Assembly: GCA_903872005.1 (NCBI GenBank)
Contig: CAIQJD010000371.1
Location: forward strand, 1 to 5,233
Length of the DNA stretch: 5,233 nucleotides
Direction: 5' to 3'
From: an uncultured bacterium
GTDB taxonomy: Bacteria; Chloroflexota; Anaerolineae; JACIWP01
Part shown: positions 1 through 5,233 of the stretch, in pieces
Layout: every line of letters begins with the position of its first letter
Position numbering within the stretch: position 1 is the first letter of the stretch
Notes under the pieces: generated by a model
Told to the model about the DNA's origin: nothing
Seen by the model: the letters and a program-made list of their open reading frames with translations, nothing else
Databases searched by the model: none
Translations under genes and position numbers: made by a program

Positions 1-1
1 C

Positions 2-628
2 GCCGGGCGGCCGGCGGCGCTGTTGCGTCGCGGCGCGCCCTTCGCGCTGGCGGCGCTGGCCGGCGCGCTCTTCCTGCGCCTGGACATGCTCCTGATGGCG
101 TGGCTGCGCGGCGGCAGCGACGCCGGCCTGTACGCCGCGGCGCGCAGCCTCATCGGCGCGTTCCACCTCGTCCCCAACGCCCTGAGCGGCGCGCTCTATC
201 CGCTGCTGGCGCAGCAAGCCATGAGCCAGACGCCGGCCGAGCGCCGCGCCCAGGCGCGCCGGCTGCTCGGACTGGCCGCGCTCCTGGGCGCCGGCCTGGC
301 CCTGGCGGCCGGCGGACTGGCCGCCCCGCTCCTCCGTCTGACCTATGGCACAGCCTACGCGCCGTCTCTATCCCTGCTGCGCGTTGGGGCGCTCAGCCTG
401 TTCCCGCTGACCCTGAATGGCCTGGCGCTGCTCCTGCTCTACGCCTGGGGGCGGCAGCGCGCGGTCAGCCGCGCCCTCGTCCTGAGCGCGTTGCTGAAAC
501 TGGCGCTGGGCGCGTGGGCGATTGCCCGGCTGGGGAGCGCCGGCGCGGCCTGGAGCCTGGTCGCCGGCGAGCTTGTCCTCTGCGCGTGCTATGCGCCCCT
601 ATGGGCGGATCTGGCGCGCCCGGCCTGA
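2..628 (+). CDS. MOP/MATE-type polysaccharide flippase, C-terminal half (5' truncated by window edge)
   Basis: The reading frame is open from the first bases of the window to TGA at 626-628, so about 208 C-terminal residues are visible. The TTG at 23 is internal, because the frame continues upstream without a stop. The protein is strongly hydrophobic, with about five to six membrane segments at visible residues roughly 11-35, 43-69, 92-115, 125-147, 155-175 and 180-200. The order of motifs is that of the second half of Wzx/PST-type lipid-linked oligosaccharide flippases: an RRGAPFAL entry into a helix, an LRLDMLLM charged segment, then GLYAAARSLI and a helix ending in ALYPLLAQ. Full-length members usually have 400-500 residues, so about half is missing. 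It would move a lipid-linked glycan across the inner membrane. The next gene lies 117 nt away behind its own promoter, so this is probably the last gene of an upstream unit. The exact substrate is unknown. Confidence 0.8.
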   Translation, partial: AGRPAALLRRGAPFALAALAGALFLRLDMLLMAWLRGGSDAGLYAAARSLIGAFHLVPNALSGALYPLLAQQAMSQTPAERRAQARRLLGLAALLGAGLALAAGGLAAPLLRLTYGTAYAPSLSLLRVGALSLFPLTLNGLALLLLYAWGRQRAVSRALVLSALLKLALGAWAIARLGSAGAAWSLVAGELVLCACYAPLWADLARPA

Positions 629-676
629 GGCAGCGGACGCCCGTCGGCAGCATAGCATCTTGCGCCAAAGATCGAG

Positions 677-705
677 TTGCAATAATCCGTGACTCCCTGT
701 AGAAT
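677..705 (+). promoter_or_regulatory. sigma-70-type promoter of the four-gene operon
   Basis: TTGCAA at 677-682 and TAGAAT at 700-705 are separated by exactly 17 nt, in a locally AT-richer gap between two genes. This matches the consensus -35/-10 arrangement of housekeeping sigma factors. Transcription would begin near 711-713, giving a leader of about 34 nt before the ATG at 746. An AGGAG ribosome site at 732-736 sits 9 nt ahead of that ATG. The -10 is followed by AGCGC, exactly as in the second promoter of this window. No operator or terminator-like hairpin is convincing in 629-745. Function is inferred from sequence alone. Confidence 0.7.
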
Positions 706-745
706 AGCGCGTGAAGAAATTCATGCTCATCAGGAGTGATCTTTC

Positions 746-1639
746 ATGCAAACGCCCTGGAAATCTGTGCTGGAATTGCGCGCGGATCGCTCCATTGCCG
801 CCGGCGACCCGGCCGCGCTCGCCTCGGCCATTCGCCACGGCGCGGACTTGCGTATCTACACTGAGTTCATCCACAACGAGCATATTGACCCGACCTCTGA
901 CAACCCGGAGCTGATCCAGGAAGTCTCGGAATTTGCCGCGACCTACCTGGTGGAAGACCGCTGGGTCGCCGGCATCATGACCTTGCGCCAACCCATCAGC
1001 CTGCCCGATGCCTTCGGGCCGCGGCCATCCCTGTCGCTCTTCATGTACAATCAAGACGGTCAGCAATCTATCGCGCGCCTGTTCCTCGATGGCGCGCCGG
1101 CGACAGGCACATTGGGGCCGGCGCCGGTGGGCGATGTCTGGGGCGACTATCCCAAATACCATCAGCAGGATAACTGGGACGCCGGCACCAATGCACCCAG
1201 CCACAACTTCATCTATGACTTCGAGGTCTTCCGCTACTGCGTGCGCGATGACTGGCATGAGCTGCTCGCGCACGACGCCGCAGGGCGCGTCCTGGCCGGC
1301 TCCATAGACGACCTGGCCGATGCGTTCGCGGCCGGCTGCGAGCTGAAGATCGGCGTGCGCGGCCTGTGCGCCGACTGGTCCGGCGCGCCGGCCCATGAGG
1401 TCTTCAGCAAGATCGGCCCGGGCTACTACTATACCGAACAGAAGCTCTTCATCGCCGGCTCGCACCCCCTGGCGCGCGTCGCGCCGGCCATCCCCATGCT
1501 CTACCGCAGCCGCGGCTGGGACTACGCCTGGCTGATGCCGCGCACCGATGGCCGCATCGCCCAACTGATCTACGACCCATACACGCTGCAAACGTCGCGC
1601 CGCGAGGGACAGTACGCGATCCGCTGGTTTGCCCGATGA
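746..1639 (+). CDS. uncharacterised 297-aa soluble protein, first gene of the operon
   Basis: I do not recognise this family with confidence. The start is well supported: ATG at 746 lies 9 nt after AGGAG (732-736), behind a good promoter. The protein has no signal peptide or membrane helix, so it is probably cytoplasmic. It is rich in aromatic residues and histidine, especially residues 130-170 (a WGDYPKYH stretch, NWDAG, FIYDFEVFRYC) and the C-terminal third. The tail looks like a compact conserved core: KIGVRGLCADW (201-211), GYYYTEQ (226-232), SRGWDYAWLMPRTDG (255-269), DPYTLQ (277-282) and IRWFAR (292-297). Scattered Asp, His and Glu residues could bind metal or substrate, but no catalytic motif is recognisable. 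Its stop overlaps the start of the isomerase-like gene by 4 nt, so the two are probably made together; a shared pathway is an inference from this. The reading frame is complete. Confidence 0.88.
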   Translation: MQTPWKSVLELRADRSIAAGDPAALASAIRHGADLRIYTEFIHNEHIDPTSDNPELIQEVSEFAATYLVEDRWVAGIMTLRQPISLPDAFGPRPSLSLFMYNQDGQQSIARLFLDGAPATGTLGPAPVGDVWGDYPKYHQQDNWDAGTNAPSHNFIYDFEVFRYCVRDDWHELLAHDAAGRVLAGSIDDLADAFAAGCELKIGVRGLCADWSGAPAHEVFSKIGPGYYYTEQKLFIAGSHPLARVAPAIPMLYRSRGWDYAWLMPRTDGRIAQLIYDPYTLQTSRREGQYAIRWFAR

Positions 1640-2487
1640 ACATTACGCTTGGCTACTCAACCCTGGGATTCCACGAACAGCCCATCGAGACGGCCCTGGA
1701 CGACATCGCGGCCATCGGCTATCGCGGGGTCGAGCTGCTGGGATATGCCCCGCATTTGACCGTGCCGATGAGCAGCGAGGCCGAGAGCGCCTTGCGCCGG
1801 CGACTGGAGCGTTGCGGCTTCAGCGGTTGGACCGTCCACAGCCCCTTCGGGCGTAACGTGCTGGGCGCGCCGGAAGAAGAGTGGCGGCGTGAGGTCATGG
1901 AACGCTCTGCCCAGTTCATCCATTTCGCCAGCGCCATTGGAGCCAAAGAACTCGTCATCCACCCTGTGCCCAATCCCATGTTCGTCGAGCATATCACCAC
2001 GCCGGACCTGCCGGCGCGCATCGGCGCGGCCGTCGAGCGCTCGCTCGATGAGCTGCTGCCGCTCCTGCAACGGGCTGGCGTGCGCGCCTTGCTGGAAAAC
2101 CTGCCCTATACTTGCGACTACCCATACCTTGAGATGCATGCATTGCGCCCCCTGGTGGAGCGCTATCCCGCCCAGCAAGTGGGCCTGGTGATTGACACCG
2201 GCCATGTCGGCACGCTGCGCCACGATCCGGCGACCGAAATCCATTGCGCCGGCGCGCGCCTGTGCGCCACCCACCTGCACGACGTAGACGTCCAGGCGCC
2301 AGACGATCAGCACTGGCTGCCCAGCCCGGCCGGCATGAACTGGTCGGCCATCCTGGCGGCCCTGCGGGAAGTGGGCTACGCCGGCATCTGGATGTTCGAG
2401 GTCAGCCAACCGCAACATGGCGAGTCGCCGGCAACCCTCGCCGGCATGACCTACGCCTGGGCCAAAGAATGGATCGGCATCCCATGA
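1636..2487 (+). CDS. sugar phosphate isomerase/epimerase-like TIM barrel (AP endonuclease family 2)
   Basis: The 283-aa protein has the layout of the xylose-isomerase-like TIM barrel superfamily, which includes IolE/IolI, hydroxypyruvate isomerase, sugar epimerases and endonuclease IV. It opens with a beta strand (NITLGYSTLGF), then GYRGVELLG with Glu33. Candidate metal ligands and barrel residues appear in the usual order: His68 (TVHSPFG), His109 (VIHPVPNP), Glu154 (LLENLPYT), Asp187 and His190 (VIDTGH), His213/His215 (THLHDVD), Asp224 and His226, and Glu255 (WMFEVS). Length is normal for isomerase/epimerase members. A divalent-metal isomerase or epimerase acting on a sugar, sugar acid or related polyol is the best guess; the substrate cannot be told. 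A DNA-repair role is less likely given the operon. ATG at 1636 overlaps the upstream stop (ATGA), and its own stop overlaps the next start in the same way. There is no signal peptide. Confidence 0.88.
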   Translation: MNITLGYSTLGFHEQPIETALDDIAAIGYRGVELLGYAPHLTVPMSSEAESALRRRLERCGFSGWTVHSPFGRNVLGAPEEEWRREVMERSAQFIHFASAIGAKELVIHPVPNPMFVEHITTPDLPARIGAAVERSLDELLPLLQRAGVRALLENLPYTCDYPYLEMHALRPLVERYPAQQVGLVIDTGHVGTLRHDPATEIHCAGARLCATHLHDVDVQAPDDQHWLPSPAGMNWSAILAALREVGYAGIWMFEVSQPQHGESPATLAGMTYAWAKEWIGIP

Positions 2488-3362
2488 CCGAGCCACTCCC
2501 GCCGGCATTGGCCGCCAAACTGGAACGCGGCTGGGCGGCGCGCCGCGCCCACTTCCCCGACGCCATCCATTTCGACTACCCGGTGGACACCGCGGTCGTC
2601 AGCCTGACCGGCGCGCAGTGCGGCCTGCGCTGCGCGCATTGCAACGCCGAGTACCTGCGACACATGATCCCGGTGGAGAGCGCCGCCGAACGCGTCGCCG
2701 GCGCGCCCAGCCTCCTCATCTCCGGCGGCAGCGATGTGCGCGGCCGCGTGCCGGTGACCGGCCGCCTGCAGGAGATCGCCGCGTTGGCCCCCGGCCGCCG
2801 GCTCAACTGGCACGTCGGCCTGATTGACGAAGCCGAAATGGACGCCATCGCGCCCTACGTGGACACCATCTCCTTCGATTTTGTGGGCGACGACGCCACC
2901 ATCCGCGAGGTCTATGGGCTGGACGCCAGCGTCGCCGACTATGTGCGCGTCTACGAAGCGTTGAGCCGGCGCTTCCGCGTGGTGCCGCACCTGACCATCG
3001 GGCTGCGCGGCGGCGTGTTGGGCCATGAGCAGCCGGCCCTGCGCCGGCTGCTCGAGCTGCCGCCCTTCGACACGCTGGTCTTCCTGGTGTTGATCCCCAC
3101 ACCGCGCACGACCTACGCCGATCGCCAGCCGCCGGCCGTCACCGACGCGGCCGACCTGATCGCCGAAGGCCGGCTCCTCTTCCCCGACCGACCGATTGCG
3201 GTGGGCTGCATGCGCCCGCGTGGCGACTACCGGGCGCAACTCGACCCGCTGGCCGTGCGCGCCGGCGTCAATCGCATCGTCAGCCCGGCCCAGCCGGCCG
3301 TGCAGTTGGCCCAGGAGCTGGGCCTGAGCGTCGTCAAAGGGACGGAATGCTGTGTCTTCTGA
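2484..3362 (+). CDS. radical SAM protein, BioB-homologue (COG1856-like) type
   Basis: The 292-aa protein carries the radical SAM cluster motif CGLRCAHC, with Cys46, Cys50 and Cys53 as the CX3CX2C ligands of a [4Fe-4S] cluster that cleaves S-adenosylmethionine. SGGSD (80-84) is at the position of the SAM-contacting GGE-like motif. Further landmarks are NWHVGLIDE (108-116), SFDFVGDDATIREVYGLD (130-147), VVPHLTIGL (166-174), VLIPTPRTTY (202-211) and GCMRP (241-245). From memory this set fits the group annotated as uncharacterised biotin synthase homologues (COG1856). One archaeal lipoyl synthase subunit (LipS1/LipS2 type) may belong to a related group, but I cannot assign that function here. Cys242 and the terminal pair Cys289-Cys290 could bind an auxiliary cluster or sulfur. 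An upstream in-frame start at 2244 exists, but ATG 2484 gives the ATGA overlap and the normal N-terminus. The reaction is unknown. Confidence 0.87.
   Translation: MTEPLPPALAAKLERGWAARRAHFPDAIHFDYPVDTAVVSLTGAQCGLRCAHCNAEYLRHMIPVESAAERVAGAPSLLISGGSDVRGRVPVTGRLQEIAALAPGRRLNWHVGLIDEAEMDAIAPYVDTISFDFVGDDATIREVYGLDASVADYVRVYEALSRRFRVVPHLTIGLRGGVLGHEQPALRRLLELPPFDTLVFLVLIPTPRTTYADRQPPAVTDAADLIAEGRLLFPDRPIAVGCMRPRGDYRAQLDPLAVRAGVNRIVSPAQPAVQLAQELGLSVVKGTECCVF
3337..3342 (+). promoter_or_regulatory. ribosome-binding site supporting a GTG start
   Basis: AAGGGA lies inside the end of the radical SAM gene, 9 nt before GTG 3352. It favours this GTG over the in-frame ATG at 3379, whose only purine-rich stretch (AGGGG) directly abuts the codon. 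Confidence 0.5.
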
Positions 3363-4344
3363 AAAGCCACGCCAGGGGATGCGCGCCTGGCTGCGCCGGC
3401 AGAGCGGCAACATCGTCAAGGTCGTCGTCAGCGCCGGCCTGATCGCCTACCTCTTCCTGACCATTGACATGAAGGCGGCCGCGTCGGCCATTCTGCACGC
3501 CAACCCCTGGCTCCTGTTGTTGGCCTTCGTCGTAGTCCTGCTCACCTTCCCGCTGCGCGCCCTGCGTTGGCAGGCGCTCATCCGCGGCTGGGGCGCGCGC
3601 ATCTCCATGCGGAAACTCGTGCTCTGGTACATGGTCGGCAGCCTGTTCAATAGCGTCCTCCCCACCGGCTTCGGCGGCGACCTCCTGCGTATCTACGAGC
3701 TGACGCAACAAGTCCACGACCCGATCATGGCAGCCAACAGCGTGATCGTGGATCGCTACCTGGGCATCATCGTCCTGCTGGCGATGGGGCTGGCCGGCGT
3801 CCCCTTTGCCGCCAGCCATATTGATGGTCAGGTCATCTGGCTGTTGGCCGGCCTCTTCATCGCCGGGCTGGCCGCCGGCGTCCTGCTCCTCAATCAGCGC
3901 GGCTGGCGGCGCGTCGGCGAGAAGCTGCCCCTGGTGGGCAAGTTCCTGACCAGCAAGCTGGCCGGCCTGGAAGGGACGGCATCGTACTACTCGGCCGGCG
4001 CGTTACTGGAATCGGTCGCCTATTCCATCGTCTTCAACGTCCTGATGATCGGCTTCACCGTGTTGATGGGACTGGCCCTGGGCATCCACATCTCGCTGCG
4101 CTACTACATCGTCTTCACGCCGCTGACCTCGGTGGCGCTGATGCTCCCCTCGGTGGGCGGTTTGGGCGTGCGCGAAATGAGCTACGCCGCCCTCTTCCCG
4201 CGCGTCGGCGTGCCGGCGCCCCTGGCCGTTTCCATCTCACTCCTGATCTACCTCAGCATGTTGAGCGTCGGCTTGATCGGGGGGGCCATCTATGCGTTGA
4301 CCGGGGCCGGCGATCTGTTCAAGCGCCGCGCCGGCATCTCGTAG
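3352..4344 (+). CDS. YbhN/UPF0104-type membrane protein (LPG synthase transmembrane-region family)
   Basis: The 330-aa polytopic inner-membrane protein has the signature features of the lysylphosphatidylglycerol synthase TM-region/YbhN family: a first helix near 22-38, a second near 52-68 ending in LRALRW, the conserved NSVLPTGFGGDLLRIY (100-115), VDRYLG (133-138), and the late LPSVGGLGVRE block (265-275) followed by a final helix pair. There is no catalytic GNAT-like aminoacyltransferase domain as in full MprF, so it is the stand-alone membrane form. Such proteins are often found with glycosyltransferases or lipid-modifying enzymes and are proposed to move or handle lipids; the substrate here is unknown. 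The GTG start at 3352 overlaps the radical SAM gene by 11 nt in another frame, suggesting coupled translation. It is the last gene of the operon: 104 nt and a new promoter follow. No rho-independent terminator is evident after the TAG. Confidence 0.88.
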   Translation: MSSEKPRQGMRAWLRRQSGNIVKVVVSAGLIAYLFLTIDMKAAASAILHANPWLLLLAFVVVLLTFPLRALRWQALIRGWGARISMRKLVLWYMVGSLFNSVLPTGFGGDLLRIYELTQQVHDPIMAANSVIVDRYLGIIVLLAMGLAGVPFAASHIDGQVIWLLAGLFIAGLAAGVLLLNQRGWRRVGEKLPLVGKFLTSKLAGLEGTASYYSAGALLESVAYSIVFNVLMIGFTVLMGLALGIHISLRYYIVFTPLTSVALMLPSVGGLGVREMSYAALFPRVGVPAPLAVSISLLIYLSMLSVGLIGGAIYALTGAGDLFKRRAGIS

Positions 4345-4369
4345 CATACATCCGCCGCATCGCGAAACG

Positions 4370-4398
4370 TTGTCACTTCTGCTCCCCTCGTGTATAAT
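4370..4398 (+). promoter_or_regulatory. near-perfect sigma-70-type promoter of the acyltransferase/DUF1405 unit
   Basis: TTGTCA at 4370-4375 and TATAAT at 4393-4398 are spaced by exactly 17 nt. The -10 is a perfect consensus, and the -35 matches five of six positions of TTGACA-type boxes when T/A order is relaxed, four strictly. Transcription should begin near 4405, giving a leader of about 44 nt. The context after the -10 (AGCGC) matches the promoter at 677-705. It lies between two same-strand genes with no visible terminator between them, so readthrough from the upstream operon may add to expression. Confidence 0.78.
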
Positions 4399-4416
4399 AG
4401 CGCCCGGAGACACTTC

Positions 4417-4430
4417 GCGCCGCCCGGCGC
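4417..4430 (+). other. small GC hairpin in the predicted leader
   Basis: GCGCC at 4417-4421 pairs perfectly with GGCGC at 4426-4430 around a GCCC loop. It falls in the predicted 5' leader of the acyltransferase transcript, only 4 nt upstream of the GGGGAA ribosome site at 4435-4440. There is no U-tract, so it is not a terminator. It might protect the 5' end or tune translation, but a five-pair stem this GC-rich can easily arise by chance in this genome. Confidence 0.25.
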
Positions 4431-4448
4431 CTCTGGGGAAACAGACTC

Positions 4449-4967
4449 ATGCCAGAACTGACCGACCATCGCAAGGAACGCCTGACCATCCGCCGGCCCT
4501 TTGGCCCCTATAACACCTTGCAGTACTGGTACAAAATGCGGAATCCCTTCCGCGTCGTCTTCAACTTCATCTTGATCTTCCTGTGTCGCTATCTCCCCTC
4601 CATGGCCCTCAAGAGCGTCCTGTTGCGCTGGACGGGCATGAAGGTCGGCCGGCACGTCTCGCCGGGCCTCATGAGCATGTTCGATGTCTTCTTCCCCGAC
4701 CTCATTACCCTGGGCGACAATATCGTCCTCGGTTACAATAGCGTCATCCTGGGCCACGAGTTCCTGGTAAACGAATGGCGCACCGGCCCGGTGGTGGTCG
4801 GGCGTGATGTGATGATCGGCGCCGGCGTGACGATCCTCCCCGGCGTGGTCATTGGCGACGGCGCGACCATTTCGGCCATGAGCCTGGTGAACAAAGATGT
4901 GCCGGCCGGCGCGGTCGTGGGCGGCGTGCCGATTCGACTCCTATCTGTCAGCGCCTCGGAGGGGTAA
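4449..4967 (+). CDS. hexapeptide-repeat (left-handed beta-helix) acyltransferase
   Basis: The 172-aa protein has the fold signature of the LacA/NodL/WbbJ acetyltransferase superfamily. An N-terminal basic, hydrophobic region (about 30-60, with NPFRVVFNFILIFLCRY) may bind the membrane or a hydrophobic acceptor. Hexapeptide repeats follow from about residue 63: GMKVGRHV, ITLGDNIVLGYNSVI, then VVVGRDVMIGAGVTILPGVVIGDG and a closing MSLVNKDVPAGAVVGGVP. His103 in ILGHEF is at the place of the catalytic histidine of these enzymes. The C-terminus reads GGVPIRLL rather than the common GxPAK. It probably transfers an acetyl or other acyl group from CoA to a sugar or lipid-linked hydroxyl; the acceptor is unknown. 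ATG 4449 follows GGGGAA (4435-4440) by 8 nt and a strong promoter. DUF1405 starts 8 nt after its stop, so they form one unit. Confidence 0.87.
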   Translation: MPELTDHRKERLTIRRPFGPYNTLQYWYKMRNPFRVVFNFILIFLCRYLPSMALKSVLLRWTGMKVGRHVSPGLMSMFDVFFPDLITLGDNIVLGYNSVILGHEFLVNEWRTGPVVVGRDVMIGAGVTILPGVVIGDGATISAMSLVNKDVPAGAVVGGVPIRLLSVSASEG

Positions 4968-4975
4968 ACCGATCT

Positions 4976-5233
4976 ATGGGCCTCGTCTCCTGGTACCGCA
5001 AGCTGTGCAATTTCGCCGTCAGTCGTTGGGTCGCGCTGGCGCTCATCATCATCAACCTGGTCGCCGGCATCGTGGGCGGCGTCTACTGGTACGGCCCAGA
5101 TCTGCTGACCTACAAATGGTGGGGTTGGGTCTTCGTGCCCGATTGCCCCCTCTTCACTTTCCTGTTCGCCATCGCCCTGTATGGCCTGATTACGGGCAAG
5201 AAGTGGACAACCTTCTACACGACGACGGCCGTC
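4976..5233 (+). CDS. DUF1405 integral membrane protein, N-terminal part (3' cut by window edge)
   Basis: ATG at 4976 opens a frame that continues to the window end, giving 86 residues. GGAGGGG at 4958-4964, inside the end of the acyltransferase gene, is 11 nt upstream and fixes the start. The first membrane helix (about 18-40) is followed by a WYGPDLL loop, then FVPDCPLF (53-60) and a second helix through about 73. The W-x-F-VPD-x-PL pattern is, from memory, the hallmark of the DUF1405 family (Bacillus YpjA type), small membrane proteins of about 200 residues with no established function. The remaining helices lie beyond the window. It is expressed with the acyltransferase. Confidence 0.8.
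   Translation, partial: MGLVSWYRKLCNFAVSRWVALALIIINLVAGIVGGVYWYGPDLLTYKWWGWVFVPDCPLFTFLFAIALYGLITGKKWTTFYTTTAV

Noticed and set aside
636..662. Terminator after the flippase gene
   Set aside because: Only a very short GAC/GTC-type inverted repeat is visible around 638-647, with no U-tract, so it does not support a rho-independent terminator.
711..914. Possible 67-codon leader frame starting with GTG at 711 or ATG at 723
   Set aside because: It begins at the predicted transcription start with no room for a ribosome site and overlaps the orphan gene out of frame. Its translation is Arg/Thr/Pro-rich with no recognisable feature.
599..1591. Long minus-strand open frame of about 330 codons opposite the orphan gene
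   Set aside because: It is a mirror frame of a GC-rich gene, spans a promoter gap and a gene boundary, has no recognisable motif and lacks a ribosome site. The + strand frame has promoter, ribosome site and operon coupling.
2244..2483. N-terminal extension of the radical SAM protein
   Set aside because: It would overlap the isomerase-like gene by over 240 nt and adds an Arg-rich stretch unlike the family. ATG 2484 gives a standard ATGA junction.
1636..2487. Endonuclease IV (DNA repair) assignment for the TIM barrel
   Set aside because: The ligand pattern is shared by the whole superfamily. The operon context with metabolic-type genes favours a sugar isomerase/epimerase role, although sequence alone does not exclude repair.
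1657..3419. Minus-strand open frames (1657-2508 and 2451-3419) opposite the isomerase-like and radical SAM genes
   Set aside because: The + strand frames carry clear family motifs and overlapping start/stop codons. The reverse frames have low-complexity Ala/Arg/Gly-rich translations typical of high-GC shadows.

Overview
The window is a GC-rich, densely coded bacterial chromosome segment with every recognisable gene on the + strand. No single gene fixes the organism. High GC, a DUF1405 membrane protein beside a hexapeptide acyltransferase, canonical sigma-70-type promoters and ATGA-coupled operons would suit a Chloroflexota (Anaerolineae/Caldilineae-like) genome, but this is a tentative guess. 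There are no RNA genes, mobile elements, CRISPR arrays or phage features.

Layout. (1) Positions 2-628 hold the C-terminal half of a polytopic MOP/MATE-type polysaccharide flippase, the end of an upstream unit. (2) A 117-nt gap (629-745) carries a near-consensus promoter (TTGCAA, 17 nt, TAGAAT) and a ribosome site. (3) Positions 746-4344 form a tightly packed four-gene operon: an unrecognised 297-aa soluble protein, a xylose-isomerase-like/AP-endonuclease-family-2 TIM barrel with all expected metal ligands, a radical SAM protein resembling the uncharacterised BioB homologues of the COG1856 type, and a YbhN/UPF0104-type (lysylphosphatidylglycerol synthase transmembrane region) membrane protein. 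Successive genes overlap by 4, 4 and 11 nt, so they are probably translationally coupled. (4) A 104-nt gap (4345-4448) carries a second, even better promoter (TTGTCA, 17 nt, TATAAT) and a small GC-rich hairpin in the predicted leader. (5) Positions 4449-4967 encode a left-handed beta-helix O-acyltransferase, followed after 8 nt by the start of a DUF1405 membrane protein that runs off the window.

Interpretation. The flippase, YbhN-like protein and acyltransferase point to envelope lipid/glycan functions. The centre of the four-gene operon is the part without a known role: a metal-dependent sugar isomerase/epimerase-like barrel, a radical SAM enzyme and an orphan protein, co-translated. This is the best candidate for an undescribed pathway, but its substrate and product cannot be read from the sequence.
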